Assembly: GCF_947623445.1 (NCBI RefSeq)
Contig: NC_135247.1
Span: 250,501 to 314,500, forward strand
Origin: Clavelina lepadiformis
Taxonomy: Eukaryota; Chordata; Ascidiacea; Aplousobranchia; Clavelinidae
Direction of reading: 5' to 3'
DNA length: 64,000 nucleotides
The stretch's first letter is position 1, and every line of letters begins with the position of its first letter. This document shows positions 18,635 to 30,612 of this stretch, in pieces. The position numbers and the translations under genes were made by a program. Below the pieces are notes generated by a model that made no database searches, was not told the origin of the DNA, and was given only the letters and a program-made list of their open reading frames with translations.

Positions 18635-18706
18635 TTACGTCATGACGTAACGACGCAATTGCGTCTCCACGCAAGCTTTCCGACACTCCCATGGGGATAT
18701 ATAAAA
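18635..18706 (+). promoter_or_regulatory. Two adjacent perfect palindromes upstream of a TATA box
   Basis: TTACGTCATGACGTAA at 18635-18650 is a perfect 16-bp palindrome made of two overlapping CRE/PAR-type half-sites. GACGCAATTGCGTC at 18652-18665 is a perfect 14-bp palindrome with a C/EBP-like ATTGCG core. A plus-strand TATATAAAA follows at 18698-18706, about 50 bp downstream of the first palindrome. No plus-strand gene was found after it. It could drive a non-coding transcript or be a bZIP-bound enhancer core. Confidence 0.4.
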
Positions 18707-20356
18707 GTACGTACGCACGCAACGTCAAAACGTGCGTCAAACTCGCTCTGAGAATAGCGCTTATATTCTATTCTATATTTATTCTATTGAAATGGAAGAC
18801 GTCTGCTATTTAGAGCGCAAAGGAGTTAATTTTACGCCTTTTAGCGTCGCCGATGCGCGACCTCGGCCGGGCGAGAAACGTGAAGGGCGTTGACCTTTGG
18901 AGAAAGGGAATTTCATGAAAATCTCAGCAGCTGAAGGCGCCACGCCTTGAAATGGTTTCAATCTTTTCAATCTCGTGAAATAATTCGCCAAGAAATTCTC
19001 TCAGTTTTGTCACTTCTCTGTCTTTCTGCTCCGTGCACCTTCCCACCGTTGGGCTGGTAATAAAAAGTTATGTCATATAAACGTTTGTTTTGTAATAAGA
19101 AAAAGTTCCACTTCGAAAGTGGAATAGTTTAACGTCATAATTGCAGCATTCTTCCATAATGTTTCTCAAACTCTGGCATTTCTTCCAAATACGTGACGCA
19201 AAATACGTCGTTGCCGACTCACGCATTTTTACGCTAAATCTTTCTAAATATAACACCCTTTGTGACGTCACGTTACGCAAAAGAACATGAAAAACATTTC
19301 CGTGCCAATCTGCTACGAACGAGATATGCGCCTTCCGCTGTTGGTTGAATCAAACACCATTGCTTTATAATGTTTAGTAATCGCTTTATTTTGTCATAAA
19401 CAGCGCTCTTAACTTCCGGTTTGTCCTAAGACCAACAATTTTTTCGCGTGACGTGATCACGGCGAATTCCTGCTTCTTCTCGATTTTCTTCCTCTAAAAA
19501 CGTTTAGAAGCTGTCCCTGTGTGTGCCATCGCTTCATACAACATGACCTCAAACCTGTCTTTGACCGACCCATGCAGATTATTACGTCATAAAAGCAAGA
19601 GAAGTCTTAATAAAAAGTAAACTTAACAAATGGTTTTGCTTTTCATTTGACTTCACGAAAAAGATGGCGTGGCCGTAGTAGTTGTGCAACCGTGGCACTT
19701 CAAGTTGAGCTGTTGGTTTCGTTCAAACGCTTTTTCGTTTTCATGATTTTGCATTGGCGTTTTGTGACCTCATAATGGTATTATTACATCATCGTACATC
19801 CTTCCATATTTAGTTTATTGCATGTCTAACGACAATTAATTAAATCGCCACTAACACATTTCTGACATTCTTTGGCAGCGATCCAGCCAAAAATAGCGAT
19901 GAACGCGGTGGCACTTTCTCAAAACTCATTCTTTTGCTTCGACAAATATTGCGCGCGAGCTGCACGCACTTCTGCAAACAGTGCGCGGTTATTGAAGAAC
20001 GAACAATTGGCGTGCGATGAGCTATTGTTTGAGGAGGACATTGCCAAAATTCTAGAGGCCCGCCTGGCATGTTTCAAATTCCTGGTGACGCAATAAACGC
20101 TTACATCAGTGACAATGGTTACAATTGCTAAAACACTGGACTGCTTGTTGTGAGATTCTCCCAAGCCTTCTATGACATCACTATTGCATTTTATTCGTTT
20201 AAGTTTTCAAGTTTCTATGGCAACAAAGCAGCTGGGCAGAGCCATATTGAACTGGTCTGAGCTTGACCAAGAATTGTTACTTTTATTTCCGGGTTGTTGT
20301 GAAAATCATCTCTTAAAAAAATCACAACTTGCTGATAAAAGTTTATTTTTGCCACA

Positions 20357-20949
20357 TTATGACCTCATAAGGACAGTTTCTTGTAAAAATGACGTCATGT
20401 TTTCTGTTGCAGCATTCCGCAATCTATGCTCCACCACGTCATCTAGCGGACCGGTATTATTATTGGAAGAAGTTATATTTAGTTGATAAGATGACGTTAT
20501 TGGTGGGACGTCGTGCGGCAGAAAAATGAACAAGCGCGGAAAATGGTGATGTACCATGAAGCTGGCAGAGACAGCATTGAATAAATGATGCGCGGTGTCT
20601 CCGCCGAATCCTCCCAAATCCGCTTCATCGAGCTCTTCTGCTTCGAATGATGTCACAATAGAAGAGCTTATTACACAATAACCGTCCAGTATATCGGTTG
20701 TATATGTCGTCATCGATACCTTGGCGTGGAGCCAGGTCGCAAATTACGATTTCAACGGCTGCTGGGACATATTGTTACCCGCGCCACACTCTGTGACTCG
20801 AAATCGATTTCAGGACAAACAAAGTTTGCGGTTGGAGCAATCAGATTTTGGAACAAGTCGTCATATACAGGGAGAAGCCAGCTTCGAGTTTCTTCTGTTT
20901 GATCTGGAGGATTACCACTCCCTTCCTCTTCCGAGCAAGAGAGGAGCAA
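20357..20949 (-). other. Possible unrecognised coding segments (weak)
   Basis: Two consecutive minus-strand open frames (20949-20752 and 20713-20357) have acidic, non-repetitive predicted sequences, with stretches such as FEAEELDEADLGGFGG and LLPVYDDLFQNLI that look more protein-like than their neighbours. I could not find a convincing donor/acceptor pair or domain linking them. They might belong to a small unknown gene or to an alternative 5' exon of NR4A. Plus-strand frames overlap them, so chance is a serious alternative. Confidence 0.15.
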
Positions 20950-22762
20950 CCCTTTGTCTCTTTATTATCTTCTCCTAGCTCATCCGTGGTTGGCTGTACA
21001 CATCATGCACGTGATGAATGCGTCATCACTAGTAGCTGGGGGGCATACGGGCTGGTTATTTATAGAAATTTTGTCTAAACTCACAACTGGGCTCGTTGTA
21101 AGCAAGTTTAATTCCGAACAAATGTTTTCGTGGACGAGTTCGAGCCGAAGCTTAAATTCCCCGCAAAGAAAATATTTTATTGAATAAGTTTTTTCTAAAA
21201 GACGCAAAAATATTTTCCCTAAAAGACCTTCCAAATCATTTCTTTCACTGCATGTTGATTGTGACGTCATGTAACAGGTAAAGATGAAAAGATCACTGAA
21301 TCGTCACCTGACGCGTTTTGAAAAAGTTTTGCCCAGACACGGATTCGCGGTTAACATCTATGCAATATTTCCGCATTTGTCACATCAACCTGGTCACATG
21401 ATCACATACGCGGCTACATTTGTACCGGAAACATGATTGTTGTGTCACATCCGTCTAGCCATGCATTAGTCCATCTTGCCTGCATGACTTGCAATTTTGT
21501 CAAAATTTCTCGAAATTATTCGCCAATTTCCAGCAAATCCACAAAAATTGAGGAATATTTATCGCTTAGTTAATTGCACGTCTCAACTTTTTGTTATTAC
21601 GTCAGCGTTGCATCGAAAACAAGCTGCATGGAGCTTTTTGTGCGGCTTTCCTCGTTAAAATGATTTCACGACGGTCCGCTTCAACTTAGTCCGTCTTAGG
21701 TTTCCGTTGCTGCATGGTCACGTGTCTATAACCCAACCAAGCGTGACCACTTTCACCGACGAAAAATGCGACAATTTTCAAAAAAACTTGTCGGGGAACG
21801 AGACAAGGTCACGGCGGGAATCAAATGCCAGGTTATATTTTTAGTATTCTCGGCGCGCTTAGAAGACCGCCATTTACGTAAACGGCGGCGGGATGAGTTG
21901 ATTTGAGACTAAACAGCAACTTATTGCAGCCAAATCTGAAAGGTTAAAAATATTTTCTCGAGAGTTAGGCCAAGATAAAGAAAAGTTTTGTTTGCTAAAT
22001 AACCCGGATGCACGACCCTCATTAGCCACGTGATCTCGATATTTTTGAAGAAAAACTCGGCCCCTGCACAACTATTGTTAAGTCATAAAGAAATGTGACG
22101 AATATATGTCACGTTATATTTTATCGTTTCTATAATGCTTTAATTCTCTGCTTGATGTGCGATGAATTGCTTCACGGTGTTTCGGTTTTAGTTGATTAAT
22201 TGCGATTAATTATCGTTGCTTACATTTTTCACCACAGAACGTGTGCTTGACCAATTTAAAGGGGTCTGTTGGCTTCTGGTCTCTTTAATAAAATTGCGTT
22301 CTTGGGTTCTGACGGTGCCGCGGTTCACCGTGAATGTGGAAAACGACCGGCGTTGGAAAAGATGCAGAATCTTCCGCTACACAACGACATTTATGCGCTT
22401 GACAATCAACTTTTTAGAATTATGTAAGCTGATAATGCATTATGACGTAATTGTACGCATTGTTTGAGAAGGAAAGTTATCCTTCGACGGTCGTTGGCGA
22501 GCCTTCCGCGAGTTGCTCGGGAATGACGTCAGGGATGTCGTGGTGGTCGCATCCGTCCAAGGCGGTCGACCGGGTCCCAGTCATTTTCCTCCAAACCTCA
22601 CGATCCGACGTTCTCCGCTGCCAGTTTAATTGGAGCGGATAACTTTCTCCGTTTGTTTGACTTTTCCGAGCCCGTCCGCCAAATATCCGTCCCCCGCCCC
22701 TGTCACGTTGGAAACGTTTCTTCCCAAACTCAATATATTGTGTATTAACAGACAATCCATCT

Positions 22763-25700
22763 CTATGACGTCACAAAGTACCTGCTTCCGCATGTGAAGA
22801 CTTTGATGAGAAGCCGCTGGATGGTTGAGGAGTAGAGGAGAGGATTGAGGGCGCTGTTTATGGGGAGGAGTACAACCGCCGACACTACGTACGCCTGAGA
22901 TTTTCGTAAGTTGTTATTTAGTTATAATGTCACTTATGACGTAATTTTACAAGTCATAAAAAGACTCAATTAGCGGCGCTGGTGTGTTTATGTCGTTCGA
23001 ATAAAATTGTTTTTCGAAGATATTCAGGTTGGCGGATGGGGTTTTCCCGATTATTGTCTCTAACTCGAACATTCCAATTCGACTATTACGTCAATTTCGC
23101 ACGGTTTTAATGATTTCTACGTAAATCGCGCGGCTTCGAGCGTGCTTTGTTATAAATATAAGCGAAAACCTCACGTTGCACTTGAACTTAATCATCGCAT
23201 TCAATGTCGTCGCAAACTGCTCAAACCGCGCCAAAAATAACTGTCGCGGTATCACGTGACACTTAACGCCAGAGATGATCTTTCAGCCAAAAACACAACT
23301 AACGCACGATTTTACGTAATAAAAGGTCATTGTGAGTTAAAAGTTGGTGGTTGTGTTGTCATAAAGCGGCCAGCGCTATTGATATTGTCGATCTGCTTAC
23401 GTTTTCGGGAATTTTGAAACCTGCAAAGTTCATAAATGACATCACAGATATCGGCAACCAGCATGCAACGTCAGTGATGACGATGTAACTGATTTTGCGA
23501 AACATCGATGTCTGACTGCAAACAAAAACTTTAATTTTTATTTCCTTCGGAGTTGATTGGAACCTGAAGGATGACAAGTTACCGGTTTTTTCTTTTCTTC
23601 GAAATTGACTTTTTTGTTTTGACCAGAATGAAGATGTAAGCGCCCAGCATATAGACGATGGCCAAGCAGTTGAATACGACGATCACCTACGCACAATCCG
23701 GTCAAACATTTCCAATTTCAACGTTTCGCTACACCCACTCACCATCGAATGTTCCCAAGCTACGTCATCAGTGGTGACGTATATCTTTGGCATGCAAACG
23801 CTGACATTGCTATAATAACCAAATTCTCCTTTTACGGTGTTAGGGCCGAATACCGTCGTCATAATTTCTTTTATTGAGTCCCACGAGTTTGCTGGAATAT
23901 TCTGAAAAAATACAAAAGATTAAAACTGAGTTGATCAGTTGAAAGATTGCAGATTGCCTTAAACTTGTATTCTGTCTTTTCACTTCTATCTTCATGTCGG
24001 CTCCAACCAAGGTTAAAATCGCTTTTAGGTTAAATATTATGTCGGTGTACCTTCGGGAGTGATGTATTCTTTGCGTCATTTCCGTAGAAAAGTGGCAATT
24101 TCCTGATGAATTTTATCATGGTCTTCCTATCGATGACGTCATTGGTGAAGAATGAGTTATGCTTAATCCACGCGTGTGATTTGTAATGATACGAAAACGT
24201 GGTTACTGGTAACAACGCTATGAAATAAAAGAATTCCGAGACAATTTTTTCTAAGTTATTAACACAATATGACGTCACTATTATTTCACCTAAGATAAAT
24301 GACGTAATCCAAGCCAGTGCAGCAAAACAAAAGGCTGGAATGCAGCTCAAGTTCTTGCACCTAAAAGGGTTTGTGACGCCATAGACCCTGTATGACGTCA
24401 TAATGAGCAATATGAGGACGGAAGTGACGCTGGAGAGGACGGTGAGGATCCCGAGGAAGGAGCATGTGCCGGAAGTCCTCCAGTGTTTATCATACTGGCA
24501 GTAACTCCCGGATCTCGACAATGATTCAGCTCCGAGCAGGAGGAGATACGCTCCCATGAGAAGATCCGCCATCGCCAAGTTGACCACCAGAATGTGGTGG
24601 ACTTTCGCGATGGGCCGCTTCTTCTTGAATCGATGCCGGCCTGCGATCATGATGTAGAAAGTCTCGAGAAGAACAGCGACGTTTCCTAAACAGTGACATC
24701 ACTGTTAAATGCGTAATGACGTCACTATAGACTTCGTATGACGTTCAAGGATAAAATTTGAAACAAAGCAAACATTAGCAAAAGAAAATCGACCTTGATT
24801 GGACGCGATTGTACGAATTATTACGCAATCATTGCAAAGATTCTGAACTTCTCCCATTTATTGTTACGTGTCTGACGTCACACGGCAATACTTTTACGCT
24901 TTCCGGTATGATTCAGGTCGGTCCCAGTTTGTGGAAAATATTTGGTTCCTGTTAAACTATGGAAGACATCTGGCTCTAACCCATGGTTGTCCACCAGGAA
25001 TATCTGATACAGCGCCCCAGATGCACAATTTCTGAATGTTTAGCGCCAGAGCACCCATTGTACGTCACAAATACAATTCATCCTACCCGCGATTGAGAAG
25101 GCTCCCATGATCCAGATGAGGCATCTCAGGACGGGATCTCGGATCATGAGCTCCCTGGAGGAAAAAACACTCCCGTTGAAGCTGTCCTCCGGGCACTCGT
25201 CGCTGCCATCCAAGCAATCCACCTTCCCGTCCATCACCGCTCTCATGGGGACGAAAAAAGGTTCGCCTGAAGAATTATGACGTCACGTGTATTGATCGTT
25301 TATGACGTTATAGATGACGTAACAATTTAAAGTCACCTCCGTCGCAGTAGTAGTGGCTGGGGCATCCCTCCTCGTCACCTCTGTCCGAGCAATCCACCTT
25401 CCCATCGCAACGCTACGTCATAAACATATTTTGTTACGTAATAACTCGATCATTATGGCATGACATTGGCACAAAATACCTGAGAATGGTGAATGTGGAT
25501 GGCTCCGCTTGCGGTCGTGGAGTTGCAGTAAATTCTTCCCGGGCAATCCGCCTCGTCCTCCCCTCCAAGACAGTCACGTGATAGGCCGTCGCACACTTGC
25601 CTTCCTTTCAGGTAAATCCCCCCTTCTTTGCAGCCGTAGAAACTCCTACGACGACCAATAACAACTAAGAAACTTTTGAAACGAATTAATAAAATTCATG

Positions 25701-28700
25701 ATGACGTAATAATAGAAGAATGTTTTGAAATTTAAGGCGCTAGATCGGGCTGGGTCTGGAAGGTCAAGCTCTCACCCAAGACCAGGGAACTGCGTGAGTC
25801 TGTGGCAATATCCCGGCAACGTTCCAGGACCTGACGCACATTCTTGACCGCATTCATCCTCAAACTTCATACATTGTGGCTTGCCGTCGCACGGTGTCGC
25901 TGCATGTCTCTTTCGCGATAGTTCAGCTATTTTCAATGATGACGTCATTTTCTGTTGTTAACACCTTTAAACTCAAATGACCCACCTGAAGTGCAGTTGT
26001 ATTCAGAAATGCACTCCCTGCCCTCTCCCACCGCGCATGTGACGTCATGCTTACAGAACTGTTCGTCACTGCCGTCGCTGCAATCCACAACCCCATCGCA
26101 GACCTGTCATAAGCATGGTATGACGTAACCATCTCTATGTCACGTCACAATACAAACTTCACCTGTTTCCGCTCGATGCATTGTTGATCACATTTTATTT
26201 GGCCAATCAGGCAGGAGTCGCACTGAGCTTTGGTTCCATCTAGCGGATGGTAGCAGAGATTGTCGCAGATTGGAGGGGAGACTTCACAAAGACACTCGTC
26301 GGAGAGGAAGGCGCAGTTGAATACGCCGTCGCATTGAAACTCACCTTTTATATAATTACGTCATACACTAAATCACAGGAAACAATCGTCACAACAGTGG
26401 TTCGAAAATGAGATCACAATTATTTTGACGCGTTTTATATTTCAAAACGAGCCGCTTAGCATCGATTTGTTGGAGAGAAAATTGCGAAATTAGGTGACGA
26501 CTCGAATGATGTCGTCTCTAGATTTGCAGGAATTCGCCCGAAGCTCCAACCTGGTATGACGTGTCTCTCTCCCACGCACTGGAAAAAATTCGGTCGTTTT
26601 TGGGAGAAATTTGGTCCAACCTGGAAGGAAATTCGCTGTTAAAACTGTTTCCCGCGTTGCAAATATGACGTGAAATGACGTCAATAAAAGGAAAGTCAGC
26701 CGACATTTTATCAAACAAAATAAGCATAAAAACCCATTGCTATGACGTAAAATACTTTAGATAAACTATTTCTCGTAAAAGTGTTCCAAATTTGCCTAAT
26801 TGTGACGTTATAACTTCAGTTGTTGGGTCATTGTGAGCAACAAGAGTTTTCTCAATTCGTTTAAAAACTTTAAAATTCTGAGAAAATTTTGTTCATTTAT
26901 TTTCACAAACTTGGAAAATAGAAACATAAAAATATCAAAATCGCGTCTCGTTTTTCATCGCTCAGCAGATCCAATGATTCATGAATCTACAAAATGAAAA
27001 TCGCTGCCTGCGTCGCGACCTCGCGGTTTATCATGAGAAGAATCTGTCAACCAGATCGCCCCGAGTGAAATTCTTTCTGCTTTATCTTATCAACATTCGA
27101 GCCTATGATGATGTGCTTGGGTCCTCAAGATCGTATGAAATTCCAGGTCGGAATCGAGTTTCGCCAAATTATCCGCTCCCCCTCAACCCATAATTACGTA
27201 TGCTCACGTCACAGAACGATTATTATCATTGAAATAGTTTTACATTTTGCAGATTTACATTTTCTCAAATTGTCTTCACCTCGTCATAATGGCTCCCTGT
27301 CTCCATCTGGTGGTGGCCTGATATAAGATCCATTCCCCGGTCGCAGTCGCTGACGTTGTCTGTTGTCATGGAGATTGGCAGAAGACAAGTTCTTGTGATT
27401 GGATGGCGTGTCTTGACGCATTCAAACACATCACCTTCTAACAATTGCTCGTCACTTCCGTCCAAACAATCGTAGTCTCCGTCACAAAGCTATGTTACAG
27501 CTACGTTATGACATCACAATGACCAAGTTTTAATGAAAAATAATGGTGTTAGGCAACCATTGATAGAAATTGAAGCAAGTTACCCAGTTCCTGTCGATGC
27601 ACTCCCCTGACCTGCAGGTGTAAGATGACGCGCAACCCGCTGTGCACTCGTCCGTGCGATTTGCGCAGTGGGTAAATACGTCACAAACCCATGGGTGAAC
27701 GGCTTCAAGGGCGCATAACACGTCAGAAAAAGCAAACTTGCTTGCGCAGGGTATGACGTCACTACCACTCTGTGGAAAGTACGGAAGCTCATCTGTTCCA
27801 TCTTGGCAATCTGAGCGAAACGTCATGAGCGTTTGAATAGCGTCATCGACGTATTCAGTGACGTCATATTACCATTTATTCCATCACAGAAGGCTTCCAC
27901 GTTCAAGCATTTGCCGCCATCGCACCAGAAAGTCAGCTGGGCGCATTCGGGCTGACATTCGTCCTCGCGATCTACGCAGTGCTCTATGATGTCACAAAGC
28001 CACGTTGTCTGCCAAATTATTTATATTGTTACGTCATATTTCTTGACAGAATTCATTCCACGCTCGTACCTGCCGCAGTATGCATGTTTTGTTGACGTCA
28101 TTTGCTGCGTTATTACATGGCACTGATGACGTTGTCGTGTTTAAATATGACATCACCACTTCGTCACTCCCGTCGGAGCAATCGATGTTTCCGTCACAGA
28201 AAGCGGAAGCGGAAATGCATTCGCCGTTTTCACAAATGAACCTTGACCAATAGGAAGCGTTTACGTCATACCTCTCTATCTGACGTCAGTTTTACAAAAC
28301 GAACCTTTTTGAATTCTCGCAACTCGTCAAACATTCGTCCGAGTGATCACCACAGTCGTTTGTTCCGTCACAAACGGAGCTTTCGAAGATGCATCTGATG
28401 TCATAATAATCATTAACATTTTGCTTAAATATCGCTAGGGGGCGTGCTTACCTAGAGTTGGTGCAAGTGAAGGAATCATAACAATCGCATTCATCGCTGG
28501 TGTCGCCACAATCGTCTTTTGTGTCGCACCTCAGAGCTTCTTTTACCTGGAAACCTAAATAAATTATTCAAAATACTTTTTTCCATTTATTTAAATTCTC
28601 ACCAAGTTGCCGTTCTTGCACCGGAAGTCGGAACAATTAATTTCGTCACTCTGATCGATGCAGTCGAAATTCCCATCACAAAGCTGTACAATTACGTCAT

Positions 28701-30612
28701 CCTATTACTTGCGTATGTCATACAAGAAATTAAAGGACTGATATGACGTTATCACACCTGTGACAGTCTGTACAAACCCTTCCTGTCCGAACAAGCGACA
28801 CAAGGATCAGGCTCGGCTACTTCGCACAACGATCGATTCCCGCAAATCTCGTAAACCTTTAAAATCAACCCCTTAGTGACGTAGTGCAAGCTCGCTTTAA
28901 TTGTGACGTACCTGGTGGCAATAGAGGCTGCATTCTCCGCGACATCCGGCCACGCACTCATCGCTTAAGTCGTATTCTCCGTGGCCGAGGCAGTCGAAAT
29001 TGCCATCACACAACTTCGATTCGTCGATTCTGTAACCTTCTTCGCCGCTAGAGGCGCAAGTGATGCAATTTTCTTCATCTTGGCCGCCTGAGAAAACCCG
29101 GATGCAACTGAAGATGGTTCACATTGTGACCTAATAATCTTACTGACATCATAACGTACTAGGGCAATCTTGAAATCCATCACATTTTAGCTTCGATAAT
29201 ATTGGACCACATCCGCCTGATGGCGTCCTCCAGCATTCTTCATCCACGTCATCGATGCATTGATTTTTTATTCCGTCACAAATCCAATTGTGATGTAATG
29301 CGCATGGTCTGCAACGAATCAGATGTCAATCAAGCTGAGCTGAGTCATGCGTTGGCTATTCTTACCTGGCGTGGCTCTTGTAAAGCCGCCATGAAGATGG
29401 CGTCACGCAGGGCACTATAATTCTCATGACCTTAACGTTAAACAGCTGCTGGATAAGGCTCTCATAATCCAGTTCATCCGTCCTGTCCGGACAGTCTATT
29501 GTACCGTCACAGAAGGAGGGACCGGGGATACACGTCCCGTCCCAGCATCGATATTCGCCCGCCTTGCAGCTGTATGACGTCATCGATGTGGTGTTTGTCA
29601 CTTTATCTGCGAAATGGTAAAATGTTGTTTTGTTATTACGTCACAAACATGTTATCTCATTTGCTTTCTACGAACATAATTGGTTACGCAATACAAGGTT
29701 TCGTGAGAGATGAAGTTTGAACCTTTGTTTACAATTTGCGCCGCTTCTTACGTCACGATAACATGTCAGGATGACAAATGGCGACGACGATCAAAATAAG
29801 ATTAATCTACATTAAATTTCAATCACTTGATCGTGGATTTTTCACCAGATTATTACGTCACTTTCAAAGTAGCAAAACATCAAAATTATAGGTCGTTTAA
29901 GAACGAGTTTAATGACAATGCAACTGCAGCTTCATCGTATTCATCCGCAATATCAACCGCGATTTCATGAAATTCACTGGATTTTGACGTCATAATGCCT
30001 TTTCATTAGACCAGAAAATACCAAAATTATTCGCAATAAAGTTGAGGCGGACTCCCCCGGACCATGAACGAGTGCAGCCTGGGGGGTCGAGCAAAGCAGT
30101 TAACCTATATCGCAATCCTATTATTACGTCATAAGGTGAGGTTTTCAAAATAAAGAATTGAAACCAAAATAAAATGAAGCATTTCGGCTAAAACAACAAA
30201 ATAAACTCTTCAGATGGTTTCTAAGGTCTCGGGTTAAGTAAATGTAAAATGATGGCGGTTGCTTTTATTCGAATAAAGTTGTCCAGATTCTGCTCAATGT
30301 GACGAGGCAACGCGTCATAAATCGCTGCCTGGGAATCTAAACACGCAAATTACAGCTGAACCTGATCACGTGTGAGTGTCTTCTTACTAATCCCCTTATC
30401 AAAGCATGGCTGGCAATTCTCTGCACTGACTTGCGCTTGGCTGAGCTTTCAATCCACCACCTGGTCGGCGTTAAGCAAGTTATAAAGCCACTGCGCATGC
30501 GCGAACAACACCTACCGTGACTGAAAGTGACTCCCATCTGGAATGAAAGAGTCAGATGAAGAGTCATCCACAAACTCACAGTCATGTCCAGCATATCTCC
30601 TATACAACACAC
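22763..30612 (-). CDS. LDLa-repeat class A GPCR (GRL101/relaxin-receptor-like), no leucine-rich repeats
   Basis: This is a predicted cell-surface seven-transmembrane receptor of about 1,250 aa in 23 coding exons that all join in phase. Exons: 30612-30516 (signal peptide, core LWMTLHLTLSF), 29606-29366, 29308-29160, 29087-28912, 28856-28758, 28683-28603, 28546-28452, 28394-28305, 28241-28070, 28008-27873, 27810-27584, 27489-27280, 26339-26163, 26103-25986, 25899-25776, 25645-25480, 25412-25337, 25266-25087, 24685-24051, 23901-23743, 23686-23583, 23515-23401, 22894-22763. The ectodomain holds about 19 LDLa modules with the calcium-binding pattern CDGxxDCxDGSDE; several are degenerate. The last module runs straight into TM1 (CLIWIMGAFSIAGN). 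TM2 has VNLAMADLLMG, TM3 ends TSYRVYG in place of DRY, the second extracellular loop has VSVCMP, TM6 has DVACWLPI and TM7 has NSALNPLLY. The join at 27280/26339 is the weakest and may hide an exon. Translation may instead continue into a further exon ending at 22477. The start could be the second ATG at 30594. Confidence 0.92.

Larger units (their letters stand above)
9061..22762. other. 13.7-kb upstream/intergenic region of NR4A, probable regulatory DNA
   Basis: No exon chain or domain could be supported between NR4A and the 3' end of the GPCR gene. Open frames are short and mutually overlapping. TGACGTCA is dense, for example near 12100, 12241, 13026, 13727, 14361, 15331, 16018, 16319, 16496, 17018, 19263, 20390, 21260 and 22523. 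E-box-like CACGTG also recurs. Untranslated 5' exons of NR4A should lie here, because the first coding exon is preceded by a pyrimidine-rich acceptor ending in TTTCAG just before 9066. Candidate promoters are listed separately. Confidence 0.6.

Noticed and set aside
22477-22755. Final GPCR exon ending at 22477
   Set aside because: It has no good acceptor in the right phase at a reasonable intron length. Reading on from the TM7 exon to the stop at 22763 is simpler, so this is kept only as an alternative.
26490-26727. Extra LDLa exon in the large GPCR intron
   Set aside because: A Cys-containing frame after a TTTTCCAG acceptor was tempting, but it lacks the CDGxxDC core and has no suitable donor. 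The flanking exons already join in phase.
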